Shown: positions 49,001 to 63,704 of the stretch, in pieces
Position numbering within the stretch: position 1 is the stretch's first letter
Layout of the letters: each line of letters begins with the position of its first letter
Source: Argentina anserina
Lineage: Eukaryota > Streptophyta > Magnoliopsida > Rosales > Rosaceae
Direction of reading: 5' to 3'
Assembly (NCBI RefSeq): GCF_933775445.1
Contig: NC_065877.1
Location: 28,024,001 to 28,088,000, forward strand
Length of the DNA stretch: 64,000 nucleotides
Made by a program: the position numbers and the translations under genes
Notes under the pieces: generated by a model
The model's database searches: none
The model's input: only the letters and a program-made list of their open reading frames with translations
Told to the model about the DNA's origin: nothing

Positions 49001-52000
49001 AATACAAGATCTCTATGATCACTATGAGGTCAAGATAAATGATCTTGAGGTTAGGTTCTGTCAGAGACTGTACCGTTTTATGTTTTCTTAGATTTCTGAT
49101 GATCAAACAAGTAATGCTGAAGTTACCTGCAGTTGACGGTAACATTACCTTCTCATTCATCTCCGATTTATATCTTGGAGAAACTTAGTGCTTCTGTCAC
49201 CTTTGCATCTTGCTTGATCCAAGATGAGTCGATATTGAAACAGTTGGAGGTAAGACAACTGTAAGTAATAACTTAGTACTCCTCTTACCTGCCACTTAAC
49301 AAATTTGAAATGTCGGATGCATAAGGTGATATGTGTCAATTCTGTGTTTCTCAGTTTTTCTTTTGATCACAGGCTTCTGTCATCATATCATCAGTTCACG
49401 CACATTTTTCTCCATCAATATATGCTGCAATTATGGGACTGATAGCATATATAGGTGCTGTGCAATTGAAATTTGAATCTCTACCCTTCGAAAATACTGG
49501 TTCACTAAATGCTGCATCAAATGGATTTAAGACTCCGGTTTTTGGTTTCTCTACCAATTTTAAACTGGAGATGATGAAGATTGAAGTCGAACTGGAAAAT
49601 GAGCAAGAAAATAGCTCGTCATTCATGCTCAAATTCCAACAATTGGATATCGGGTATTTAGCTTTCTCAATTTTGTTTGTGCATACATTTGGACTTCTCT
49701 TGATAGAATCACTCTTAAAATCTGACTTTTAAACACACCTACAACTTTTACCATTCAATAGATTTTGTAAATTTAACATGATTTCATGCCACATATGCTA
49801 GACCATAACTTTAATTCTTGATTGTTCATCTTTTGGCTTGAGAAGTGTAGGTCTGGCATTCATGGGCTTATTCATCCTACCATTAAAATTTTTCTTTCTT
49901 TTACACTTAACGGCATATGTCAAAATTATTTTTGCTTGATGGAGCATTTAATCGTAAGAATTGTTGCTGATATTGTTGTTGCATTAAATATTATTCTGTT
50001 TTGGTTGAAGTCTGATATTATTCTGTAAGAAGAAAATACTGTTTAACAATCAAAATTTAATTTGATTGGTTGCCTCATCTTCATTGTATGTTTGCTGCAC
50101 CAGTATTGTCCATTTTTACTACATTATTTTCTATTTCTCTTCCAATTGAAAAGGAAGACAATTTTTTTTTATTAGTGGGAGTTTCTTGTTGTTTGTTGCT
50201 TTATTTTCTGCTGGACATTTCACAGTTATCTTATCCCTCCTGAAGAAGAGAGAGAAAGAGAGAGAAGAAATTGATGCTCTGTTTTTCAATGTGCAGCTAT
50301 TCCTTTTCAAAACATGAGGAATGCTGGATTTTAGTGAACACATTGAGTATCGCCACTTCTAAATTGGCTGGTAAAAGTGATGGTCGGATTTTGTATTCAT
50401 CTGGAAATCAATCATCTGATGCTTTACAGCCACAGGAAATTGTGATTGACAATATAAATGATTGTATTGCCAACAACGCGGGTAATAATGAAGCATGCTT
50501 TACTTTACAATATGCATCTCATCCGAAAGACACAGTTCCTCAAGAATGTAGAATATGCTTAAATAATGGCGATCTCCACTGCTACCCATCTGTAATCCAG
50601 CTTCTGATTGCATTTTTTGATAGACTATCTGCATATGGTGCATCTAGTCCTGGTAAGGACACCTTGAGCTCATCTATGGATTCTAGGTATCCAAAAAGTG
50701 TTCCTGGTTTTGGGTTTCAAAGGTTTGGTTTCTCCAACTTCGTAGAAACTGGGTCCTCTGAGTATGCCAGCATACCTTTAGATCGATTTCCATTTGTAAT
50801 GCTATCCAATGCTGGTTCCCTTGGTAACCTTGAAAGCTCTTTGGCTTATGGCAGTCCCCAGTGGAGAAAGTACTTCAGTCTAAGGGACTGCAGAGTCAGC
50901 AGCCCAGAATCTAGCATAAAGGAGGTATCTAAAATGTTTCATGCCCCAGCGTTGAAGTCCCCATCTGTGGTTGAAGCTTCTGCTGTGTGTGGAAATTCTG
51001 CTACCACTAGTAGTCTTCTTGTGATTGATGTCAATCTCTGTGGAATCAGAGTGCATTTTCATGATTCCAAATGCATTGTTGGAACAATCACCCTTTCTAG
51101 GTCCAACTCTTCAGTATCAATTTATGAAAAATGCTTCGATATATTGTGTTCTATGGAGGGGTTACTTCTCAGTTCGTCTTGGTCATCACATAATCTACGT
51201 GAGAATCTATGGGGCCCCTCAGTGTCAAACATGTCTCCTATTTTAAATGTACGTGTGAAGAAAGAATGTGGGCCATTGGGTTCACGTGTTGAACTATGCT
51301 TCAGCATACAGCATGTCTATTGCATTTTACCTCCTGAATATCTGGCCATAATAATTGGTTACTGCTCCTTATCTGATTGGAGTTCAGACACTAATGACCA
51401 GCTTGTCACCATAGGGCATGAAGATACTGAAAGTGAATATGAATGTCCCTTTGTTTACAAGATTGAGATATTGGACTCTGTTTTGATTGTGCCTGTGGAA
51501 AGCAACGAGGGTCAGTTTCTAAAGAGTGAACTCCAGCAGTTCTACTGTACATTTATTCAAAGGAATTTAACTGACGTACTGAAGGACATTCCTCATGAAT
51601 GTTGGGTCCATGCTGATAAACTTGCTAAAAGAAATCATTCTTTAAATTTGTTCGGACAAGACTTGATTCTTTCATTCCTATGTTTCAAGGACAACCAATA
51701 CAGTTCCTTTGTCGATGTTCCGTTAATTGCTCCTCTTTGTGCTGACGTGTGGGTCGAAATACCTTGTGAAAATGAATCCGCATGTGAAAGTTCTCCCTCA
51801 AACACTTGTGTCATGATTAAAGTCGGAAACTGTCAGCTTAAGCCCGAGGGTAGGAGTTCATCTTTCGTATTCAGGTTAACCAAAATCATCTCTTTTCATA
51901 TTGTATAAATTTCTTGATCTGTTCTCTTTTGTTCTTGCAGATGATCACTTTTTTCACGGATTTCAGGGGCTAATTGATATCATCAATCGATTTTCCATAG

Positions 52001-55000
52001 TTTCTGATCTATCTGAATGTTTCAAGTCTGATGTTCTACAGTTCCTTCAGTCAAAAAGGTCCCTAGCACAGGAAAATGCAGCTCCACCCGTAGTTTCAAG
52101 CATTAATTATACCGAAGTTAGATGCTTTATCAATTCATTATCGATACTGTTGGATCCGTGCCAAAGAGTCTCTCAAGACCCTCTTGCCACTGCTGAAATG
52201 AAATTAATCTGCTCTGCATCACTGAGAAATGATACTCTCTCAAGTCTAGCTCTAAGTTTTTCTTCCCTAGAATTAAGTTCATTACGCAATTCTATTGTAT
52301 TGGCAAGATGCAAGTCCACAAGCTCAACCTCATCAGTTCTTGATTTTTCTCTTAACAAAGAAAAAAGCGGTTCAAATGAAGTTCATATTTCTTTGCCTTC
52401 TGTTGAAGTGTGGTTACATTTGTCTTACTGGACTGAGGTTATTGACTTCTTTAAATCTTATGCTGGACAATCATCCACAAGTCTGCCAGACAACTTAGAG
52501 CAGGAAACTGATTCTCTCATCATGAGGTCAGAACAGATTTATATTACATTCCACTATCCTTTTTGGATAGCTGACCGAGTTTCTGGGGAATATCAGGGAG
52601 AGGAATGCGATGGAGATGCCTCTACAAATGATTTATCTGAGATAGTTGAAGCAAAAGTCTTTAGGTCCATTGCAGTTACTTTGTGCAGTCGAAGTAGTGA
52701 ACTTTTTGTTGATGGAAGAAATGTGAAAGTGAAGTCTGACATAGAAAAACTGGAGGGCATGGTATTGGTAAGTCAGGATGAAAGTGTTCAGTCTACGCCC
52801 TTTTTCCAAATATCTCAGGTCCTCTTGCTAGCTGATGTAAATAACTGGATGGACATTGTGCACGTTGAAGTGGATGTTCAGTGTGATCAATTAGATGTAT
52901 GGGTTTCACACAGCATTCTCTACTTCTGTCACTGTGTACAATTTAGTGTTGCTGAAGGAGGGCATTCTCAATTATCTTTTGGTAAAATTGATGCTAAAGT
53001 CCATCTTGGGAAGGTTTCTTTTCTGCTAAGTGATGGAAGGGTATGTTGACCTTTTTCACTTTCAAAGTTGTAATGTCATTTGGCCAATTTCATAGGTCCT
53101 TATTTTTGTTGCAAGGAAATAATGCTTGTGCGTTCTTACTATTAAAGAGTTTTTAAGACTCAATTCAGCATGGCAGATGGTGGGTGGGTATGTTATGGCC
53201 ATTTTGGCATGCATTTTTTAATGCAAAGTGAGTTATCACTATATTAAAAAAAAAAAATCTAACATGACAGTTTTACTTTTTCTTAATCTTTTTATTTCTA
53301 TTCTTTCAAAGTTGAACTATATAATATATGTGTATCTGTCATGCTACTTTTGAAGAAGGAACTATGTGTTTTGGTCATTTTGGTCTAGCTTGTTTGATTT
53401 CTAAATATCTTGCCATTCTCAATTTTTGAAGTTTCCTGGGTAACGATGTCTGTTTTCTTTGACACAGTGGAGTTGTAGTGGACCCCTTTTTCAGATTCTT
53501 ATGGGGAACATCCTCTTGCTTGTTAATGCGACTGATAATAAACTTGAATGTTTAGTTTCTGGTCAACTTCAAGTGAACTACAATAACATTCACAAGGTAT
53601 ACTATAAACTTCTACTTCCACATCTAATTTGTCGTAAATGTTATTCTAATAGCTCTCTTATCTGTTTAAAGGTGTTCTGGGAGCCTTTTATTGAGCCTTG
53701 GCAGTGTGAGGTCAATGTCATTAGAAAAGAAGAGATGAGTCTCAGCAGCTCCAATTTGACAGACATCCATCTCACATCATCTGCACACCTTAATGTGAAC
53801 TTCACTGAATCCCTTGTAGAGGTGAGAGCTTCACTGATCCCTTAGCCTGCCATGTCCTTTAAACATTCCCCCCCCTCCCTCTTTTTTTTTGTTCTTTTTT
53901 TTTTCGTTGACCAAAAGGTTTTGAAGTTTATCACTAGTACATCATTGACTTTAACAATGGGTGTAAGTTCAACTTTGGATACCTACAGTATATTGTTGAT
54001 AACATTATAACATGAAATGTAAAGATGCCTCATAGGTATAGACTAACATGTAGGTTAATATCAGAAATATACAGTGGCTGGGTTATATTTTGTATGGTGA
54101 TTGCCTTTCTCTATTGACCTGTCATGTCTAGCACAGATCTGATTTTTGTTCTTCACAGTGTGTTTTCAGGACATTTGAGATGATTAAGGATGCTTGGCTT
54201 GTAGTGAGTCCAAATGATTTTCCTGAAAGCCAAAAGTTATTACATTCCCCATTTTCCGAGTACACATATGCAGGAAAATATGCTCCTTATGTACTCCAAA
54301 ACTTGACATCGCTGCCTCTAGCATATCATGTTTATCAAGGCCCAATTAGTCCTGATGAGTTTAATGCCTCAGAAATGAATAAAAAATTTGTGCAACCAGG
54401 ATCATCTATTCCAATATATATCAATGATACTCCTGAAAAACAACTTATTCATGTTAAGCCAGCACACTTCTCTGAGAGAATATTTGACCAGAAGGCAAAT
54501 GGGGTTCGTCATCAGTATATTACCATTCAAGTTGATGGATCAGTGCCATCTGAACCGATTTCAATGGATCTCGTAGGACTTACCTACTTCGAGGTTGACT
54601 TTTCTATGTCTTACAATGACAATATGGAAAACCATAGATCAAATGCCAATGCTGGTTTTGTTGTTCCGGTTGTATTTGATGTTTCAGTGCAGCGGTACAG
54701 CAAGTTAATCCGATTATACTCAACGGTACTGCACAAACTCAGTTATGGTATGAATTTATGTTTATTGGAAATTTCTTACACTTTTACTTTCAGGTTATAC
54801 TTTCAAATGCGACTTCAATGCCACTGGAACTGCGATTTGATATTCCATTTGGTGTGGCCCCAAAGGTAGCTCATATATTCATTTCTCAGTTATGATTTAT
54901 GATCTTAGATATCTGATTTGGTCTGTCACGATAGGTAGTTCTTTCTATGTCGTTATCCAGTAATACTTTTTTCTTACTATGCTACTATTTCAGATCTTAG

Positions 55001-58000
55001 ATCCAATATATCCTGGTCAAGAGCTACCACTGCCTCTACACTTGGCTGAAGCTGGTAGGATTAGATGGCGTCCAGTCGGAGATTCTCATCTCTGGAGTGA
55101 AGTTTATAACCTGTCAAACCTGCTTTCTCAGGAGGGAAAAATTGGATTTCTCAAGTCTTTTGCTTGCTATCCAGCCCATCCCAATAGTGATCCATTTCGC
55201 TGTTGTATCTCAGTTAAAAACATCAGTTTACCTTCGCCTGTTATGTCAAGAAAGAGCTCTTTAAAGCAAACAGTTGCAGGTGGTGGTCAAATATTGCACA
55301 AGGATGAGGCGAAAAACCAATTTATTCACCAAGTAGTCCTCAGTATCCCTTTAGTAGTCAATAATTATCTACCTGACGCTGTGACATTGACCATAGAAAG
55401 CGGTGGGATTACCCGAACCACATTTCTTTCAGAGGTTTGTGATTAGATGTTGCTAAGTACATATATTTGACTGATTAAGGAATCTTTGCTACTTTCACTT
55501 TTGCTGGTTCCTTGATATAAATCAAGATGGTTTGTTTATAATCTTTTTGTATTTTTAAATTTTAGCAGGTGGAAACTTCTTTTCATAATGTTGATCCTTC
55601 TCATCACCTGAGATTGGAGATCCATATGCATGGGTTTAAAACAGCTATTTTGGACTTTCCACGTACTGAAATATTCTGTAAAAAAGCTAAGTTTGGGGGG
55701 ACAAAGTTTTCACTTTCTGAAGTTGTGACATTCGACAGAGACTCCATAAATGGTATTCCTTGTTTTATTGAATCTTTTGCCAAAAATCACGAAATATTTG
55801 GTAGAATTAATAATGATCTTGGTGTCTTTATTTCAGGTCCACTGTATGTCACAGTGGAAAAGGTGATGGATGCATTTTCTGGAGCCAGGGAACTCTTCAT
55901 CTCTGTTCCCTTTCTGTTGTATAATTGCACTGGGTTTCCACTGATCATTTCTGAATCTGCCAGTGAAGTGATAGGTGGTAGCTGCATTGTGCCTTCTTGC
56001 TATCATATGGCTGAACAAGAAGTACTTCTAGGAAACAAGGATGGTCTTGGTCTGGTATCTTCTACCTCTAATCCTAATGCTAGAGAGTCGCATACAACCA
56101 GAAGTTCTTCCTCAAGTGTTCATATTGTTTCAATTAGAGACAGTGCTGAGACTCACAAAGGAATAAGTTCTAGCAAACCTCTGTACTCTGAAGAGAATTT
56201 TAATGAGCTTTTAAGCAACTGTAATATAGACAGGGAAAACTCGGTTTCCAACAGTTTACAGAGTAGATCAAGTTCAAGCAGTCAGTTGACCTCAAAAGAT
56301 TTAAACTCTAGTGGTTATGACCGTGGCAGAGTAAGGGCATGCATGTTCTCCCCTAAACCAACTTCCTCTGCTGGTGAAGTGATGGTTAGGGTGAGTAGGT
56401 GTATGCCTGAGCATGTGACAGAAAAGATGCCAAATTCTTTATGGTCAAGTTCATTTTCCCTGATCCCACCTAGTGGTTCAACTACTGTCCTTGTTCCTCA
56501 AGCATCATCAAATCAGGCCTTTATGATGTCCATCACGTCCGGTGCAGTTGCCGCACCATTTGCTGGGAGGACAAGTGCCATTACTTTCCAACCAAGGTGA
56601 TGAAAATTATTGTAGCCGTCTGTTATTAGTTCAGACGCTTAGTTTATTGGTCGGAGTATTGTTAAATTTTCCTTATTTGCAGGTACATCATCAGCAATGC
56701 ATGCAGTAGGAGCTTATGCTATAAGCAGAAAGGAACTGACTTCTCTTTTCAATTGGGTACAGGGGAACATTCTCATCTTCACTGGATGGATACGACTAGG
56801 TAAATTGCCATATATACATTGGATCATCTTGATTTTTCTGACTTTCTATGAAAGAAGTAAAGAGGATCTTCTATATGTTAGAGGGTGGGAGGTGGATCAA
56901 ATGCGGTAGAGAGTTTTGCATCAGTTATCTTTATGGGTTTTGGTTTTCTCTGAATTTAGGTACTAGTTATATCTGTTATTATTTGGATTGCAGTGTCCGA
57001 GAATTTGCATGTGATGTTCTGTATTAGTACTGTATACTGTGTTGACTTTAGTTGTTGAAAGGTAGGTTATGTTTTCCACAGACCACCTCGTAAGAACTAA
57101 GAAGTGTGCCTTTTTTTTTAATCAAAAGAGTGAGTTAGGGAAAACAAAGATCTTGATTTTTCTGATACTTGACTGGACTGTAATTCTGTTTCGGTATGTG
57201 GCTTTATTTGTTTTATTTTGAATTGTGTTCTATAGTTACCTAGACGGACCATTGTCCATCCATTTCTGCAAGTCTATTTGGAATGTTATTGAACTGATTT
57301 AATGATGAAGACGCTGCTGCCAGTACCAAACTACCAATATGGTTTCTTCCCTGACCATATGGCTTAGTGATGAAGAGCTTTTGGGTATATAATATCAAAC
57401 TGTAGTCTTTCCAAGACATGAAAATTGGCTCCTATAAGGAGAAAAAGACCAAAAAAAAAAGTAGAATTAAACAGATGCGTAACTTAGCTACATATTAATA
57501 AGGTGTGGCTACCTTTTCTCATCTTCCCTCCTCCAAACAAGGAATTTTCATGCTGATCCTGTGTGCTCACATATTTCCTCCATTTCATTGGGATCTTGGT
57601 AGTTAGTCTTCTGTGTTCCTCTAATTTTCCCTTTATTCTTGCTTATTCATTTGCTATCCTGTTTCCAGGGAGTTGCTCGTCTCCGTTCGTTATAATGAGC
57701 CTGGATGGCAATGGTCAGGTGGCTTCTTGCCAGACCATCTTGGTGACACTCAAGTTAAAATGCGGAATTATCTGTCTGGTTCCTTAAATATGATACGGGT
57801 TGAAGTGCAAAACGCTGACGTATCTGTGGGAGATGAAAAGATTGTTGGAAGCTTCCATGGAAATTCTGGGACCAACTTGATTCTTGTATCAGATGATGAG
57901 ACTGGTTATATGCCCTACAGGGTTGATAATTTTTCAAATGAGGTTGGTAATAACAATCAAGTTTTTTTACGAACTACTCTAGATTGTAACATAGTTTCTT

Positions 58001-61000
58001 TCAATATCATTTAGTTCCTTACTAGCACTTTTGATTTCTTTTTTTATTTCCCTCTAGCTATACTTTTCTCTGCTCTTCGTCCAGCTATATAAAATAGTTT
58101 GTCTGTTTCTATAATTTTTTTGTTTCAACCTCTATCAAAGTATTGCGTACTGTGTCAACATTATATCAATACTTGTTAACCATCACGTAAAGGAGATTTT
58201 ATTTTTACTTTTTATTTCCCGGTTATTGTGAAACACAAGTTACTAATGCATTTCTGACAGTCTGTATGTATCATGTTCAGTAAAACTTGTCTGCTAAAGA
58301 CCTAAGGCTTATGGTCTCACTTTTGCATTTCAACCCTATCTTACCAAGTTACCATACCATTGACTACTAATTTTTCTTTACTTATCCATTACAGAAGCTA
58401 AGGATATACCAACAAAAGTGTGAAACCTTTGAAACTGTTGTTCAGTCCTACACTTCTTGCCCTTATGCCTGGGATGAACCATGCTATCCGCATCGTCTAA
58501 TCGTGGAGGTACATGCCTTCTTTGTTGTTAACTATGACACTGTTTGGACACTATCTTTACAAAATAAATTATGTCAATGTCAGGTACCTGGTAAGCGTGT
58601 TTTAGGATCATATGCGCTTGATGATGTAAAAGAATACAATCCGGTGCAATTACCATCATCTCCCGAGGTGATTCTTCCACATCCAAAATTTTTATAACAA
58701 GTTATGTCTGTGGTCTTGGAGATGTCTGTTGGTTTCATATTATCTCACTTATCCTGTGCATGTTTGAATGCTCCTAAATAATTTTTAAAGAATATTTGTA
58801 CTTACTGTGCTTTTTCTCATTTAAAAGCTTAATGTGTCTTTATTGGGTGGTACTTTAACTAAAAAGTTTGTTTTATGTTTTACTTTTCATGAAAGCATGC
58901 ATGAATATACAACATAATGCATCAATATACTTTTTTCTCCTTTTTTTTTTAAGGTTCAGGAGTAAATTGTTCTGTTTCCTTAACAGATAACTGTTTAGCT
59001 AGCAGTATAGTGCTCTACAGGCGTATCTTTAGTATACAGTAAACCAAAGTATTTCTGTTGAGCTGAAGGTGTATATATATATATTCTAAAAGTGGCTTCT
59101 AAATTTTGTTGTGTATCATCAATTGGGTATATTAAATTTGCATACATATTAATAAACCAAACTGTTTGATGAACTACAGCAATCCTGTGACATGCAATTA
59201 ATTCCTGCATTTGTTGTTTTTTTTAACTGTTGGTGAAAGACCTTTTGGCCTGAGATGTGAAATGACATTGTCTCAAGTGTTAAAAGTACTTCCCCCCCCC
59301 TACTCTTTGGCTGTTTATATTTTTTCTTATATTGTAATGAGTTTTTATACGTTGTTTTAGGTTGATTTGCTCTTGCTTTGTTATAAAATGACCTAAAATG
59401 CATTAGCTCTGGATCATGTGCAACATGTAAAAGTTCATTGTAAAGGCAACACTGAAACACACACACACACATTATCAATTTTTACGCAATTAAGTTTCAT
59501 TTACATCTTATCCATGGTTGTTCCATGTTGTTTAGCAAATGTATTGATTTGTGCTGATTACTGGTAACAGAAACCTGAGAGAACATTGCATATATCCATC
59601 CATGTTGAGGGAGCAACAAAGGTACATTTCTTACACTTGGGTCGTGCAGTAAAAAACTGATACTTAATTTTATCAGCTTACTGATAGCTTTCCCTTTGTA
59701 GGTTCTCCATGTTATTGATTCAAGTTACCATGTTTTGAATGACAACAAAAGTAACCGTCCTCACTCAAAAGACAAAGGAAAATATGAACAGAAACAGGAC
59801 AAGTTCATTGGTTTTATGGAAAGAATTTCAGTGTTCATTCAGCAGATTGGTATCTCTGTGATCACTATTCACCCTCAGGTAGGTGGAAATCTATATATAC
59901 GTGGGGAATAGTCGGGGGTCTTTAATCTTTTGTGAAATATTTTTCATCTGGTATTTCTTTTGTAGGAGTTGCTTTTTATATGTGCAAAGAACATTACAGC
60001 TGATCTGGTACAGAGTTTGGATCAACAAAAACTTTCATTCCAAATCTCATCATTGCAAATTGACAATCAGCTTCGATCTTCCCCATATCCTGTTATGTTG
60101 TCTTTTGATCGTGAGCACAAAAACAATCCAGCTGCCCGTGTGATTAGGGACGATGACATGAAACCAAGTGAAAGGATATTGCAAAAGGTTTCTCCCAATT
60201 ATGAACCTGTATTCTGCCTAGCTGTATCTAAATGGAGGAAGAAAGATGTCTCGTTGGTTTCATTTGAATACATAAGCTTAAGGTATAACTGGTTGCTTTT
60301 AGAATAGCTTGATTATTCTACGCTTAAAGCACTAACTTTCTCATTCTATGCTTGCAGGGTTGCAGATGTTTGTCTTGAGCTTGAACAAGAATTGATATTA
60401 AGCCTATTTGGGTTCATAAGAAGTGTATCTTCAAGGTTTCAGAGTAGAGTCTTGCCATTATCAGATCCGTTCCTGCACCCTTCTAATGATGCAGGTTCAA
60501 TGGATCTGTATGCAACTGATAACCAACTTCACTTGATGTATGTTCCTCTGTTTAATGAACACCACAAGCAGAGACTCTCACTGCCTTCAATAGTTCCGAT
60601 TGGAGCTCCTTGGCAGCAAATTTACCTTTTGGCTAGAAGACAAAAAAAGATCTATGTAGAAATGTTTGAATTGTGCCCCATCAAGGTGACCCTCAGGTGA
60701 GTTAGGAAACTATAAGGAGAAATATTTCTGGAATACTTTGTTTTATCTTAAAATTGCCACTTGACATGTTAGGTGTTTATTTGCATAGCTTTTCCAGCAC
60801 TCCATGGATGCTTAGAAATGGGATTCTTGCAGCAGGAGAATCTGTTATTCATGTAAGTAGTATGACTGTTCTCTCTTGTATTATTTAATGCAATAACTGC
60901 AAAAATTGAGTTCAAAAGATTGTGTGGAACAGGCACACCGTGAAATAGTGTATGTGAAGAAATATCAAGTCAACTTTTAAAACATTATCCACTATCAACT

Positions 61001-62863
61001 GTTGAATTTTTTTCTTTCTTGTTAGACATTATTCACAATTGTTATGGAAGGTGCAGTGCTTTGTTAATGTTGCCATCTCAATGTCTTTTCTCTCTCTTGT
61101 TAAGAATGAGTTCTGTTAGGTTAGTTGGGGACTTCTTGTCCTGTATTAAGAAAATGGTAGCTAAGATTAGGGTGTCAAATGTGAATTGTAATTCAGACTT
61201 GCACTAGTAATCTATAATGAAAATGGTGCCTTATTTATATATTTTTTATGTTATCTATTATAATTTTAGGGTGTCAAATGTGAATTGTAATTCAAACTTA
61301 CACTAGTTCTTTATTACAGAGAGGTCTGATGGCTCTTGCTGATGTGGAGGGTGCACGAATTCATCTGAAGCAATTAACAATTGCACACCAACTTGCTAGC
61401 GTAGAGTCTCTACAGGAGATCCTTATGAGGCATTATACTCGGCAACTTCTTCATGAGATGTATAAGGTACATGTTAAAAGTTATCTTCTGTTTAATCACA
61501 TTGATTCTGATTAAGTTGTCTCATCAAGATTTCAGTGAGCTAAGTGTTATTGTCAATGTTCTTACTGCTCTGTGGATTTAGTATGTAGACTCTACTGTAA
61601 GATGGGAATTTATATCAAGTTTGTGTTATTGAAAGTTTTGTTTACAAGATGTCAGGTTGTCAATGGCAAATTCACTTGTGAGTTTATAAAAATAATAAAG
61701 GAAATAATACTGTAATATTAACCTAAAACTAGAAAGACCTTTATATTCCTTGGTATATCATTCTCTTCCACTTTTTGGTAAGAGTTCTCACCAAAGTTGT
61801 GGCTCTTGTTCGATCTGTGTGTCAAAGACACTAGATAAGTCAAAATTTGTCTATTCAATTGTATGATACTTGAGCATCTGTTCATCTTCAGTCAATTTTA
61901 GAGCTTGTTACTTTCTAAATCCATGAAAATATTTGACTTTATAGAGGGTTTAAGGAGTTCGGTCTTACCTCCATCTGAAAGTGCAATAATGGCCCCATAA
62001 TTTTTTGAATATACAGGTGTTTGGTTCAGCCGGTGTTATTGGCAATCCCATGGGATTTGCAAGGAGTGTAGGGCTTGGCATTAGAGACTTCTTGTCAGTA
62101 CCTGCCAGAAGCATTTTTCAGGTAAGTTTCTTGTTCTGTTTGACCTTTCCTCGTATCAGTATTTTCCCTTAAACGCCCTATCTTCATATGAATAAACAAC
62201 AGCTAGAGAAAACGATGCCCATTGTTCACATCAGAAGTAACTGTTAAATTGTTCATTACTGCCGGTTTACCTTTCACATGTCATTTACCAACAACAAAGG
62301 GAAGACTAAGTTCAAATTTGTTGAAGCCAAGAGGCCGAAGTAGAGATATTAATTTTTTTTTTTACGTGTGATAGAGCCCTACTGGATTAATTACTGGCAT
62401 GGCACAAGGCACGACGAGTCTCCTAAGCAATACCGTCTATGCTATAAGTGATGCTGCCACCCAATTCAGTAAAGCTGCCCACAAGGTAAGTGCTTGTTTA
62501 ATACTATTTATGCAGTTCATACAATTGTTTTTCTATTTTATAATATTAATTGGTTTTTATGTGTAGGGAATTGTGGCATTTACGTTTGATGACCAGGCAG
62601 TTTCAGGAGTGCAACAGCAACAGACTGGTGTAGAATCTCATTCTAAAGGCGTTATCAATGAAGTATTTGAGGTACGTACTTAGTGTATTAGTTTCTGATT
62701 AATTATTTAGATGCTGCATTAATTTAACTGTTTACGCTTGATCGATTTCCAGGGACTCACTGGTCTTCTTCAATCACCGATCAATGGAGCTGAGAAGCAT
62801 GGTCTTCCTGGTGTGCTCTCAGGTAAGTTATTGCTCGGAAAATCATAAGCTTATCATCTCTGT

Positions 62864-62896
<33 letters not shown>

Positions 62897-63704
62897 CCGG
62901 TTAATCAATTTAATCACCTAAAAGTCTAAAACACAGTGATGATTGGTATAGATTTCGGACTTTTCGACAATGTATTCATGTTCTAGTAACTATCATGCAG
63001 GCATAGCTTTAGGTATTACGGGACTTGTGGCCAAACCAGCTGCTAGTATTCTTGAAGTTACTGGAAAAACTGCACAGAGCATTAGAAACCGGAGTAGGAT
63101 CTATCAAACGAGACAGCAGCGCTTTAGGGTCCGTCTTCCAAGGCCTCTAAGCCGAGAATATCCCTTGAGACCTTACTGTTGGGAAGAAGCTGTTGGAACA
63201 TCAGTACTTGTTGAGACAGATGGTAGTTTAAGGCTTAAGGATGAAATTTTTGTCACCTGCAAGAAACTTAAAGAAGCTTGTAAATTTGTCATCATCACAG
63301 AGAGACTGGTTTTGATTGTAAGCTGCCCGAGTTTGGTGGACTTTGGTAAGCCTGAATTTCGTGGTGTTCCTTCTGATCTCAAATGGGTGATTGAATCAGA
63401 AATTCATTTGGAGAGTGCAATACATGCTGACTGCGATCAAGGAGTAGTGCATATAGTCGGCAGCAGCTCAAATATGCCTATGCGTCAAAACCAGGTAGCA
63501 AAAAGCAGCAGTGGTGCAAGAACCGTGCGTTGGAACAATCCTACTGTTCCCCTCATACAGACCAACTTAGAACTGGAACACAAAGAAGATGCAGAGCACT
63601 TGTTACAGATTTTGTTGTCTACAATTGAACTGGGAAAAAAACAAGGTTGGGGTTGTAGGAATATTCTGCACCGAAGTAATATTAAATGGGGCAGAGATTT
63701 TTGA
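40153..63704 (+). CDS. SHBY: SHRUBBY/VPS13-like giant lipid-transfer protein
   Basis: 46 exons join in frame to about 3463 residues. Boundaries: 40153-40249, 40331-40408, 40846-40958, 41258-41351, 41689-41726, 41929-41997, 42280-42341, 42759-42963, 43572-43640, 43723-43802, 44002-44151, 44872-44935, 45279-45380, 45540-45677, 45762-45889, 46663-46813, 47265-47360, 47507-47608, 47955-48013, 48155-48257, 48876-49049, 49133-49249, 49373-49653, 50297-51849, 51941-53040, 53468-53596, 53672-53821, 54159-54726, 54794-54866, 54994-55434, 55569-56596, 56683-56799, 57669-57942, 58395-58508, 58584-58667, 59571-59621, 59702-59878, 59966-60282, 60358-60696, 60789-60852, 61320-61466, 62016-62121, 62375-62486, 62567-62670, 62753-62822, 63001-63704. 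Residues 1-120 are the chorein domain (GYLGRYVKDFHKHQLKI, KIPWKKLGWDPFVI). An SHR-binding-type region lies around 2090-2700. Residues 3100-3170 carry the VPS13 C-terminal GNPMGFARSVGLGIRDF motif. VPS13 proteins bridge membranes and move lipids; Arabidopsis SHRUBBY was linked to SHORT-ROOT and root growth. No PH or C2 insert seen, which separates it from other plant VPS13s. Confidence 0.93.
41168..41187. repeat. (TA)n microsatellite in SHBY-like intron 3
   Basis: Simple TA run inside the intron. Confidence 0.9.
43024..43059. repeat. (CT)n microsatellite, 18 units, in SHBY-like intron 8
   Basis: Uninterrupted CT run of about 36 bp, 60 bases after the exon 8 donor. A likely polymorphic marker. 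Confidence 0.95.
44193..44545. repeat. Two and a half tandem copies of a 125-150-bp unit in SHBY-like intron 11
   Basis: Copy 1 (44193-44317) and copy 2 (44342-44466) share CAGCTTGCACAG, AACAAGTTTAGACAATCTCT, AAGGATGCTTT and TTGGAAACA. A partial third copy at 44470-44545 keeps CCCAACAAGTTTAGA and GGACAGACAAA. All are noncoding. Confidence 0.85.
48312..48835 (-). mobile_element. Possible antisense LINE/SINE fragment in SHBY-like intron 20
   Basis: The segment begins with a T run followed by GTCACGAGCTTAATTTATTA. Read on the minus strand, this is TTAATAAATTAAGCTCGTGA before poly(A), a form common at plant non-LTR retroelement 3' ends. The rest has no exon-like frame. Its right end and any target duplication were not found. 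Confidence 0.4.
61163..61311. repeat. Direct repeat of about 43 bp, 99 bp apart, in SHBY-like intron 40
   Basis: TTAGGGTGTCAAATGTGAAT and the following bases to CACTAGT occur at about 61165 and 61264, with two or three differences. The second copy ends about 10 bases before the exon 41 acceptor. Confidence 0.85.
62868..62894. repeat. (TA)n microsatellite in SHBY-like intron 45
   Basis: Simple TA run inside the last intron. Confidence 0.9.
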
